Below, in pieces: positions 1 through 10,107 of a stretch of 42,001 bases of DNA. Position 1 is the stretch's first letter; every line of letters begins with the position of its first letter. The position numbers and the translations under genes are program-made. The notes beneath the pieces are model-generated. The model saw nothing but the letters and a program-made list of their open reading frames with translations, searched no databases and was not told the origin of the DNA. This DNA is from Apiotrichum sp. Y4204. Taxonomy: Eukaryota; Basidiomycota; Tremellomycetes; Trichosporonales; Trichosporonaceae. The stretch is taken from assembly GCA_025531455.1 (NCBI GenBank), contig JAMYHL010000142.1, forward strand, positions 1-42,001, given 5' to 3'.

Positions 1-409
1 CGTACCTCCATGACAATGTAGATGCGCTCGTTGCGGTGGTCCGCAATCTTCTGAACGAGCTGCACAATGTTGCGGTGTTTGAGCGACTCGAGGATAGCAC
101 TGGGTGTGAGCGAGTTGCGGGGTTGCATGCCGGTTAACTCACACTTCAGCGGCAATCTGCTTGCGGTCGTGGTCGGTCATTCTCCCATAGTCGAGTTGCT
201 TGAGGGCAAACTCCTGCAGCTGTCAGCCCAAGATGACACTTGTTACGCACCTTGCCGTCCTCGACGCGCTGGATTCTAGAGATGACGCCGAAGCTGCCCT
301 TGCCGATATTTTCTATAAGACGGTATTTGTCCATCTCTGAGCCATCCGCGTACCCCGCTGACCGGGTAAAGGAGCTCATGCTCGCGCCGGTCCTCCGGGT
401 CGCGGCCAT
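1..409 (-). CDS. NIMA-related serine/threonine kinase (5' part, runs off the window)
   Basis: Likely a cell-cycle kinase of the NIMA/NEK/Kin3 family acting at G2/M. Exons read 409-251, 213-143 and 99-1, with introns 250-214 and 142-100. The ATG at 409 lies in a strong context (CAACCATGG) and gives about 25 residues before the kinase domain, which opens at the MDKY motif. Visible are the glycine loop (IGKGSFGV), the lysine strand (EFALKQLDYGRM), the helix-C region (DRKQIAAEV, then ILESLKHRNIVQL) and strand 5 (ERIYIVMEV), where the window ends. The catalytic HRD and DFG motifs are outside, so activity cannot be judged. The order ALKQLDY-GRM-ILESLKHRNIV is typical of NIMA rather than of other kinases. 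The 3' AG of intron 1 could also be at 220, adding two residues. Confidence 0.85.
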
Positions 410-1949
410 GGTTGACGAGTGCGGATGCGGATATTGGATGTGGTATCGTGAGGCGATATGCTATGCGATACGAATGAAGTGGGAGTATGGAGAAGCGGAA
501 TGTTGATTAGGTGGATGCTTGCAGCGAGGCGTGCAATGCTGGGGGCGGTGAGTGTGCGTGGGTGTGCTGGTAGTAGAGCAGAGTTGAGTGTGTATGTTGA
601 GAGAGAGAGAGAGAGTAGGTAGTGTTTGTTGACGTCGACCAAGAGTGGATGTTTTACGGCAACCAACAAAAGCACCAAACAATGAGAGAGGGACGGAGAC
701 GGAGAGGGCGGAAAGGGTAATTCAGGTCGGGGGTCCTGTACAGAGGGGCTGGCGGCGTTGCGCCTAGCTCGTCTCGCGATGAGCGCGTATGCAATGATCG
801 CGAGCGCTGTGGGAGATGTGGAATGGAAGAGTGTGAAGAGAGAGATATTGCGAGCGTTCTTGTGTATTGACTTTTTTTGTTCTGTTGCAAGAGCGACGCG
901 GTGTGACAAGTGTGACAAGATGATGATTGTTTGTCACCAAATGTCGTTGATGGCTGATGATGACTGCTGCAATGTTTGGGCCAAAGGGCCAGAGCAGAAC
1001 GCGACGTTGTGTGTGCGTATGTGTGTGTGTGCGGTTTATGCGCAGAGGACGCGCGGATTGCAGGATTCACACGTGTTGGCCTATGCGAGTACTGTACTTG
1101 CTGCTGCCGCTGTTGTGCCGTTGCTGGTTGTTGGCTGGAACCGCGCTTCTTGATACGCCGGGTCGAGATGTCAACACGGGTCTCGATTGAGATCGAGAGA
1201 TCCGGATCGGTGGAGCGGCGCCGTAAGCAACGGCAACTTTTGAGCAGGCGGGGTGCGGCGGGATATCGGGCACTGGGATGAGGCAATGGTGATGGCAAGA
1301 AGAGGGTTTGAGCTTGTTCCTGATGTGAAAGAGTACAGTAGTAGTATGTACGCGAGAGAGAGTTTGATGGTGATGTTGACGACGAGAAAGTGTACGAGAG
1401 AGCGGAATTATTACCAGAATACAGTACATGACACGCAACGCAACACACGCACGCACGCCCAAAACACCAAACACTACGCCGCCAGTCGCGCCGCGCCCCC
1501 GCCGCCCCGCGCACAGCCAGCCTCCCGCTTCTCAGGTCCCGCCCACCGTCGGACACACCGGAGACTCCCTCCCCCCTCCCACGCTCATGTACACGGCATG
1601 AATTGCATCCAGCCTCCTTCTTTGGCCCTCTTTGGCGTGCATTTTGGGTGCGCGTTGTTTTTCTTTCTTTGCTTTTCAATGTTTCGGGCTTTCTCATTAG
1701 TCAAGAAAAATCAGGCGCGCGACTCTGTCCGTTGTCACTGGGAACCCCTTTTCGGGGGATTTCAGCCCAGTCATGATTTACACGTCATTTTTGGAATTTT
1801 GTGTGGCACCTCTGTTTTGCCACCCAACTGGGCGCACTGGGCAATGCCAAAAAATGTTTGCGACCATGGACATTGACATGACCGGCATCTCTGATCTCTG
1901 TTCTCTGATCCCTAATCTCCACCCTCTCTTCCAACCCGCAAAACAAAAG
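410..1949. other. 1.5-kb divergent intergenic region
   Basis: This lies between the start of the kinase (-) and the start of RRP3 (+), so it must hold both promoters and leaders. Read on the minus strand, roughly 410-750 is CT- and CA-rich, as expected of a fungal 5' leader. A (GA)n run lies at about 599-615 and TG-rich sequence at about 1011-1032. Long open frames exist (for example 654-1697 minus) but are low-complexity, resemble no protein family and look like composition artefacts. Confidence 0.6.
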
Positions 1950-3466
1950 ATGTCGTCTGCATCATCAGAGGCAGGGCCATCGCGCTCCCCGTCCCCCGCC
2001 GCGTCCGACGCCGAGGAGAAGAAGACATTTGCGGACCTCGGCGTGTCCCCCGAGCTGTGCGCGGCATGCGAGTCGCTGGGATTCAAGCACCCGACCGACA
2101 TCCAGGTCGCCGCTATTCCTCCGGCGCTGACCGGACGGGATATTATTGGTATTGCGCAGACGGGTTCCGGAAAGACTGCGGCATTCTCGCTGCCCGTTCT
2201 TCAGACACTGTGGGAGAACCCCCAGCCGTTCTACGCGCTCATGCTCGCACCGACCCGGTAAGCTGGGAAGCATTTCTGTTCTAGCTCCATTCTCTGACGG
2301 CAGTGAACTCGCGGACCAGATTGCCAAGCAGGTGGCTGCGCTTGGTGCGCCGATCGGCGTGCGCACGGCGGTCATTGTAGGTGGTATGGACATGATGTCG
2401 CAGAGCATCGCGCTCTCGAAACGGCCACACGTCATTGTCGCGACGCCGGGTCGTCTGATGGACCACCTTGAGAACACAAAGGGCTTCTCGCTCAAGGCGC
2501 TCAAGTACCTTGTTCTCGACGAGGCAGACCGTCTCCTTGACCTCGACTTTGGACCGATCATCGACAAGCTCCTCAAGGTGATCCCCAAGGAGCGCAACAC
2601 GTTCCTCTTCTCAGCCACGCTCTCCACCAAGGTCGAGAAGCTCAAGCGCGCGTCGCTCAACAAGCCTATTCAGGTTAAGGTCGCGTCTAAGTGAGTTGTG
2701 GCACAGTCCTGAAAAACTGACATCAGATACTCGACCGTCTCGACCCTGCAGCAGTATTATTCCTTCTTCCCCGAGGTACAGAAGGACGCGTACCTGTTTT
2801 ACCTTGTGAATGAGCTCGCATCGTCGTCGATGATTATCTTCTGTGGGACGGTCGATCGCGCACAGCGTCTGTCCATCATGCTTAACCGTCTCGGCTTCCC
2901 AGCCATTCCCCTACACGGCCAGATGTCGCAGAGCGCGCGTCTGGGGAGCTTGAACAAGTTCAAGAGTGGCGGCCGCAAGATCCTCGTGGCCACGGACGTC
3001 GCCTCGCGTGGTCTGGATATCCCTCTTGTGGATCTTGTCATCGTGCGTGTGCAGTGAGAACCCCAGCTGACAGCAGAACTACGATATCCCGACCAACTCG
3101 AAGGACTATGTCCACCGTGTGGGCCGTACCGCACGTGCCGGACGCAGCGGAAAGTCGATCACGTTGACGACGCAGTACGACGTCGTAATGCTAAAGGGCA
3201 TCGAGGCTGCCATTGGGCGCCAGCTACCCGCCTACGAAGTAGACAAGGAGGGCGTGGCCATCCTCTCTGACCGTGTGTCGCAGGCTGCGCGGGCGGCCAA
3301 GGCCGAGATGCGCGAGATGGGCACCGGCGGCGCGGGTGGCAAGCGCGGGCGGGACAAGGGACGGAAGGGCAAGGGCGGGTTCGGGGACGACCGCGACCGC
3401 GACGACGATGTCGTGCAGGGTGGCATGCCGCAGAAAAAGAAGTTCAAGAAGGGCGGGAAGCGGTAG
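1950..3466 (+). CDS. RRP3: ATP-dependent DEAD-box RNA helicase RRP3 (DDX47)
   Basis: Nucleolar helicase needed for pre-rRNA processing and 40S subunit formation. Exons are 1950-2257, 2304-2690, 2727-3042 and 3077-3466, giving 466 residues. The full DEAD-box set is visible: Q motif (residues about 26-55), AQTGSGKT (69-76), APTREL (100-105), TPGR (150-153), DEAD (175-178), SAT (206-208), [16 protein letters not shown] and [11 protein letters not shown]. Assignment to RRP3 rather than another DEAD-box protein rests on the segments [19 protein letters not shown] and [19 protein letters not shown], which follow the Rrp3/DDX47 pattern. The C-terminus is Gly/Lys/Arg-rich and ends in [10 protein letters not shown], likely RNA-binding and nucleolar. 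All three introns end in CTGAC plus a few bases plus AG. Confidence 0.95.
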
Positions 3467-3877
3467 TGAGTGGGGTTGCCGAGGTGTTTCTCGTAGAGGC
3501 CTTGGGGCCGCGATAGATGGATGGATACCTGTATGCTAGATGGAGATGGCGGACTGTGATCTATGCACATGCACTCAATCTCAGCCAAGCGTCCCACTCT
3601 GGAGCCCGGCCGAGGACGCCGAGACAGCCTGAAGTATGTGTTTTACGGTTCCGGGAAGTGTTGTGGAATTTGCCACATTTGAGGCACCCCCCACGTCGAG
3701 GAGAATTGGGTACAGAGTCCGCCACCCGGCTTGTGCAACTTGAAAGAAGAGTTGCCATCTCCCGTCTCCATCGCCATCTCTATCGCCATCTCTCTCATCA
3801 TCACATCCATCCCATCTTCCTCTTCATCTCACTCACACGCCCCTCCTCCACCCACCCATCTCCGCTCACGACCGCCG
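3467..3877. other. Intergenic region between RRP3 and the BTB gene
   Basis: This tandem-orientation gap holds the RRP3 3' end and the BTB gene promoter. About 3755-3865 is strongly CT-rich with ATC/CTC repeats, typical of a leader just before an ATG. An upstream in-frame ATG at 3731 exists but would translate this leader, so the ATG at 3878 is preferred. Confidence 0.6.
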
Positions 3878-6159
3878 ATGGCCGCTCCGGCGTCCAACCC
3901 GTCCCACCTGCTCATCTCGCGCAACCCGCGCACTGTCCCTCCCGCCATCGCGCAGACAACAACAGCCACATCGCTGTACTCGCCTCAGCCTGGCCCACAC
4001 CTCTTTTCCTTTGACGCCGCGCAGGCAGGAGCGGCAGGCGCGGCCGGCGTGCTAAGCTCAGGCGCTGGTACAAGCAGCAGCGGAAATGGCAATGGGAATG
4101 CTAATGGAAACGGGTATCCGTATGGCGGACCATACCCCAGCTCGCCGGACCCAGCAGCCGCGAGCAGCTACACTGTCGGCGGCGGAAACCCGAGTTCAGT
4201 TCATGTGAACAGCTTTGCAAACCCGCACTCTCACTCGCACTCGCACTCGACGCACTCGGTGCACATGCACACGCGGTCGCACTCGACGCCCGCGTTCCCG
4301 ATAACGCCGATGGACGAGGACAGCGAGGAGGACGACGAGGACGACGATATCGTCGTGCATCCCACGTTTTGCCGCGACGCCGCGCTGCCGGGGCGCGTCA
4401 AGGTCATTGTGGGGCGGTACGAGTTTTGGTGCCACAAGGAGGTCTTGTGGTTTGCGAGCCCGTTCTTCAACTCGCTTCTCCAGGGCTGGTGAGTGGGCAA
4501 CATTTGCGGTTGGTCCTGACAAAAGCTGGGCAGAGACGGCGGCAGCCGCATCAAAGCCGTCCTCGCCGACGGACACGGATCCGAGCCACACGGATCGTGT
4601 GCGTGCGTCAGAGATCGACGACGAGCCGCTGCGTGACCCACCGCGCTCGGTGGGTGAGTCAAGCCCAACAGCGCTGCGCCGCGCCCTGTCATCAACGCAT
4701 CTCGAGCTCGTCTCCTCCCCCGCGCCGACACCGGAACCGAGCGCAAACTCGCCGCCATCCCCCCTACCACCCCGCGACTCTCCACCGGGCTCACGCCGCG
4801 CCTCCCATCCCCAGAGTCTCAATATCGAGTACGACGAGATGGACCAGAACGAACACAAGGCGTCCGTCTACCTCGACGCAGAGGAGGACCCAGCGTGTGC
4901 CGCGGACATGATGCGCGAGCTCCGTGAGCTCCCGGACCCCACTGGCTCCGCCCTCGACCTGATAGAGGGGCGCGAAGCGGACCGCACGCCAGTCGCGCAC
5001 TCTCGTGAAATTGTTCCCTCATGTCCACCCACTTCACCACCACGCACACCGCCAACGCTCCCCCTCGTGCCCCCGGAGCGGCCCCGTTCGGCTCCCGCGC
5101 AGAACCCATCCCCACCCCAGCCAGCATCACCGCCCCAGCAGTCCCTCTCTCCGCCCCTCCCCCTCCGCCTGCAAGGCATGACACCCGCGTGCCCGCCCAC
5201 CGTGACGCCCGCAAGTGCGCGGCGCGCGAGCGCCTCGCGCGATGTCCCCGGTGCCGGATTCGATCCCAACATTGCTACCTGGCCCGGCCGCACACCCGCT
5301 GAGCGCGGGAAGCACATAGACGCCGTCGTCGAGCTCCAGGAAGAGAGCCCCGGCGCGTTCCAGGTGAGCTTCCAAAGCTTGTGCAAGCTGACGGCAGGAC
5401 TTTTTGTTCTGGGCATACCCGCATCTCGAGTGCAAGGTGACGTGGACAAACGTCGAGGGCGTGAGTGAATACTCTTTCCTTTCTAACGACAGCTCCTCGC
5501 GCTCAGCTCCAAGCTTATCGTGCCGGCACTCCAGGCGCTGTGTGAGCGTTTCCTAATGACGCACGCGAGCGGACGCCCGATCGTCGCGCTCGCTCTGGCG
5601 GAACAGCACGCCAACGCAGAACTGTACCGCGAGGCCTCGCGCTTCGTCCTCGACCAGGCGGCGTGGGACGTGAGCGAGCTCGCGTGCCTCAGCGAGCAGA
5701 CGCAGCTCAAGCTCTCGCACCGCCGCACGTGGTTTCTCGAGCGCCTCCTCAAACTCGGCAGCATCGACCCCAAGAAGGAGTATACCTGTGTAAGAATTCG
5801 TTGGCTGACATGCACGCTCACCACCAGCGTCCCGACTGCCCGGACCCGTCGCGGTGCCAGGCGCAGCTCGACGAAAAGTGGCGCCAGGCGCATCAGGCCG
5901 TGAGCCGGTACGGCCCGCCACAGCCGAGCGTCGCGTTCCGCTGTCTCCGCCAGCTCGAGACGTTCCCCACCAACCCCAGCCTCGTCATGCCCCACCCGCT
6001 CTGCCAGACCGCCGCCAAAAGCTGGGTCATGACATGTGAGAGAATGATAATGTTCATCACTGACGCGCAGTATTCGACCGCATGTTCCAGCCCAAAATGG
6101 CGTTTGGCGCGCTCAGCCCCGGTACGGAAAAGTACTGGTTGTACATTACCCTCACGTAG
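3878..6159 (+). CDS. BTB/POZ domain protein with a long insertion inside the BTB fold
   Basis: Exons 3878-4488, 4526-5363, 5398-5460, 5493-5789, 5828-6035 and 6071-6159 give 701 residues. The N-terminus is Ser/Gly/Asn/His-rich with a His-Ser repeat and an acidic patch. The BTB domain begins around residue 155 (RVKVIVGRYEFWCHKEVLW, then FFNSLLQG), is interrupted by about 255 Pro/Ser-rich residues (about 212-466), and resumes with AVVELQEESPGAFQDFLFW and LLALSSKLIVPALQALCERF. A BACK-like helical tail and a Cys-containing segment (PDCPDPSRCQ) follow. BTB proteins usually dimerise or act as cullin-3 adaptors; the partner here is unknown. The fourth intron (5461-5492) is only 32 nt. The gene is convergent with NUP84, 143 bp between stop codons. 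Confidence 0.85.
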
Positions 6160-6302
6160 AGACGAGACGAACTGCTTCGAGGATCTGTCTTCCATCTCCA
6201 TATGATCACGACCCACATGATAGACACCGCTGATGCCGCCGGCTGGCCCGGCACGAGGATTCATATGCATTGTGCATCATTACTGTACATGTCTTGCATC
6301 TA

Positions 6303-8960
6303 TTACGCCGACGGGGCGACGATGAACGGGTCGGTGCCCCCGTCCTCAAGGGCTGCGAGCGACGCCTCGCGCACCTGCTCGAGATACGCGACGAGGCGGA
6401 ACGGATTCTGGTCGCGGCCGAGAAACTCGTCGTAGACGTGGTACTCTTCCGCAGCAACAAGCTTTGTGAGGTCGAGCGCGCGCTGGAGGAGTCGCGCGTC
6501 GGGGAGCGTTCCGCGGTTGTCGACGAGGCGGTGGTGCAGGCGGAGGACGAGGTCCGGGATGAAGATCTGCCGGATGCGGCGGAGCTCCTTCCGCCGCGCG
6601 CCGGTCGCCGGGAAGCGGAGCCACGACGAGGTGAGCAGCGAGCGCGTGTCGGCGTCCACGCGGTCCACGGCGGCGAGAAGCGCCTTGCACCACGCGTGCT
6701 GCTCCACCTTTGTTGCAGTCGGCTTTGGTGTGCGCGCGAGGACCGAGTCGATCTCGTCGTGTGCCCCAAATATGGCGAACAGGCGTATGTACTGCGCGTG
6801 CTCGAGCAGCTGGTTGTCCTCGTCGTCCTCGTCTGAGCCGGTGATGTCCGGGAGGGACTGGAGGAGGGCGTGCGCCGCGTTCGCCTTGCCCAGCGCAAGG
6901 AAGTAGCGCGCCACGTCGTTTGAGCGCCGCAGCGCCTCGGGGTAGGTCTCGGGAACGACGGTGAGCCACTCGAGCGAGCGAATGAGACGCACGTCGCGCG
7001 CATCCACCCCAGACGAGAACGAGGTAATGTCCGGCTGGCCAGGCGTGAGCGCCGGGATTGACTGTTGTCAGTATAGGTTGTCGCTGTATGGTGACTACCC
7101 ACCTCAAACTCGGTCTTGAGAATCTCGCTGACGGTGAGCTTAGCGATCGTCGCCACGTCAAGATTGTACTGCTTGGCGCGGAGGAGCGCCTCCTGCTTCT
7201 GCTCGCGTGTGGCATTTGGGTCCATGCCTGTTGTCAGTTGGGCGCTTCGTAGACAACTGCTCACCCCTCAGGAAGCGCGCGTAGCTCTCCTCGCCATTGC
7301 CCTCCCGCAGGCAGGCGGCGTACATGGCCACCAGGGCGTCCTTTCCTTCACTCTTCAACACGCTCAGGTACGCCTCAAGAATGCTGTTTGCTGCGCTCTC
7401 GGGAACGGGCTGGTTGAGCGTGCGCAGCACGAGCACGAGGTGTGCAAAGAAGCGCACAAGAGGTCCAATGAGTCTGCGTGTGAGTGAGGTTCGACCTGGC
7501 GCACTTACTCCGGGGCGACAGAGTCCTCGAGCGTAGATATGCGGTCCGCAAAGGTGTTCAGGAGTGACTCGGAGCGGCCGAGAATGACCATGCGCTGCGC
7601 GACATAGTACGGGTTCTGCGATGCGCGTCTTCGGTCAGCTCTATCGTTCCCCAGCCACTCACCCGACCTGGCCGGTCTGCACCGACGCGATGCTTGCAAA
7701 GACGTCCTCGAGCCCGCCCCGACCGATAGCAATGTTCTCCGCGTCGTCCAACCCGATCAGCTGGTCCTCGGCCTCCCAGAACCCGCCGAGCTCGTGCCAG
7801 CGCCGGTCGAGACGTGCCTCCATCCGGTGCTGGATGTGCGCCCACAGCAGGTCCTCCCACGTGTCGCATGCGGGGAGAAGCGTCGGCAGATCAGAAATCA
7901 ACGCCGCGTACAGATGCCGTTCTGAGCCAGAGAGCGTTGCCTGTAATGAGTTTCGTGCGTCGGCACTGCAACTCACATTCTTTGCAATCGCGCGGCAGCT
8001 CTTCTTCCACAGCGCGCGGGCCCTGTTGCCCTCAAGTGGTGTGATGGCCAAGCTGTCGGAAGCTGATGTCAGTACGGCAGTATCGCAATCACCAGCCAGG
8101 TTCGCCGCGAACTCACTCAGGCCCCCCATGTTCCATCTCCGGCCGCCTATGAGCGAAGCAGCACGCCAAGGCTCGCCGCCCTCCTCGCAGACCTTGACGG
8201 CTTGGTCAAGTTCACCATGGCGCACGAGGTCGAAGAGTGTCTCGAGAAGCGGGCCCTGGTACGTCTGGTCCTCTCCTGCAAGTCCCGATCCATGGGGATC
8301 ACGGAGCGTAAAGTCGGGATCAAGAGAAGTAGGGGATGCTGCCCCGTTGTTGAGCCGCTGCGCCTTGACCCGCCGCACCGTCGACGGGAGGTACCCAGCC
8401 TTCATCTCGATCGGCGGCGGGGAGTTGAACAGCGGCCGCGACTGCAGGTGCTCCACGAGCGTCGCCCACAGCGACAGCTCTGGGTCCTCGTTCACGATTG
8501 TCTGGATGAGCTCCTCTGGCGGGGTGTACGGTGACTCGCGGATCTGCGCCTCCGCCGAGTCTGGAGAAAAGTCGGGGTCCATGCGATGCAGCCGGTTTCT
8601 GTCATCAGTACGTCGCAGAGCAAGGTTACGCACTCGTACACGGCCCGCAGGAGACCCCATGTCCGGTGCTCGAGGAGCATGGCCTCAAACTCCTCCCCCG
8701 TCATTCCCTCCGGCACGCTCCCGTTGCTGCGGTGTTTTGTAAGGCTGTGATGTCAGCTTATACCCATACAATGCGGCTCACAAAGCCTCGAGACTGCCCA
8801 TCAGCGCCTCGACCATGCCCCCGTCCTCGTCGAGCACGACGTCGTACGGCATCGGCGCGTCGAGCTGTGCACTCGACGGCCCTGCCTCGGCGTACTGCCC
8901 ATGAAAGCGGGAGAGGATCTCTGCAAAGCTCGCGTACGGGGACGCGGCGGTGTCTCCCAT
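6303..8960 (-). CDS. NUP84: Nucleoporin NUP84/Nup107 (Y-complex)
   Basis: Structural alpha-helical nucleoporin of the Nup84/Nup107 Y-complex, which coats the nuclear pore membrane. Nine exons (8960-8782, 8744-8634, 8598-8117, 8062-7977, 7940-7663, 7628-7509, 7473-7265, 7227-7103, 7061-6303) give 782 residues, a usual length for fungal homologues. Family signatures include VKVCEEGGEPWRAASLIGG with RRWNMGG, the MDPNATREQKQEALLRAKQY segment, RFFAHLVLVLRTLN and the C-terminal RRIRQIFIPDLVLRLHHRL and YHVYDEFLGRDQNPFRLV. Introns 8116-8063 (54 nt) and 7976-7941 (36 nt) are multiples of three without stops, so unspliced forms would stay in frame. Their GTGAGT donors and normal acceptors argue that they are removed. 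The 7662-7629 intron uses AAG as acceptor because only that keeps the frame. Confidence 0.9.
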
Positions 8961-10107
8961 GGCGGTGGTGTGATGGATTGAAAGTTGTTTGTGACGACAA
9001 TGCGAAATGGCAGGCACCCACCACAATTAATTGTTGTACAGCAGGGGGGTGAGCATGTGAGCATGTGTTGTGTGGTGCGCAAAGATCACTCACCATAGCA
9101 GCACAGGCCAGACCGAGTGATAACACTAAATGACGTGTACTTTGGCTTCAGGCCATCCTGCTTCGAGATGCGTCTACCGCCACCCACTGTACGAGCTGCT
9201 CAAGCCTGCATCGCAGTTATCCGCAGCCGAGCTGACTGGAGCTGACGCGATATCTATGCATGGTGAGATACAGCGGTGTCGGCGAGCAGACATCTGGTGG
9301 CGAGCACGACACGGACAACAGCGCACAGCTGCGGTGGATATCATGGAGCGAGGAAACCGCAGGAGTATAATACCCGGTGGAGTCATTTCACGCCATGCAT
9401 CATCATCATCTCGCACATCGCGTGCCCTCACCCAGGCAGGAGGTCGCAGAGTGTCTCGGCGTGGTTCGTCATCATTCTGCGCGTCCCTGCTCTCTCGCAA
9501 TCCGTCTCTCATCAGCACACTTTTCTTTCATTTCCTTCATTCTCTTCGCTTTCTTCTCCCTTTTCTTATCATTACCCATTCTCGTCAGCTCTCGTTCTTT
9601 CCCTCTCTCTCTCCCTCCACACTCCATCGCATCCATTTCTTGGGCCGCTTTCATCTCCCCTCCCATCCTCCTACCGCTTGGGCCCGAGACACCCACCGCC
9701 GCCACCCACCGCAGTACTCACCAGTCTGGTCCGGGGCGTAATTTCGCCGACTTGGGTTTGTGTCCACCTAGCACGCCCACCCGACCCAGCTCGCACCGCA
9801 CGCTGCGCGCGAGCTGCCCATCGTGCCGCTCGCCACGCCGTCTCCGACCGCGTCCCCACCGCCGACAACCAGGACTACGGCCTCGAGAGTCCAGCCTTCG
9901 CGCCAGGCCAAGAGGAACAACTCCGCCGCTGCGCCCACTAGCCGGCCTGGCAAGTCTAGCAAACGGGCCCGCGAAGCGAGCGCCGAGACTCCACTTTCAC
10001 CGCGCGGTCCAGGTAAGCGCGTGCGACAGGACGCCGAGACGGACGAGCCCGAGAACAAGGAGAAGACGAACACCGAGGGCAAGAACAAGACACAGACACC
10101 AGCAACC
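8961..10107. other. Divergent intergenic region with an open, ATG-less stretch before the RBR ligase
   Basis: This holds the NUP84 promoter and the RBR ligase leader. About 9480-9700 is a long CT-rich tract on the plus strand. From 9772 to 10107 the sequence is open in the frame of the RBR ligase and encodes a Pro/Lys/Arg-rich, NLS-like stretch (KSSKRAREA, GKRVRQ) without any ATG. It is either leader or an N-terminal extension started by an unseen upstream exon. Confidence 0.6.

Noticed and set aside
654..1697. 347-codon open frame on the minus strand in the kinase/RRP3 gap
   Set aside because: Low-complexity, Ser/Arg/His-rich, no family resemblance; it lies in the CT/CA-rich leader region of the kinase gene and is best explained by composition.
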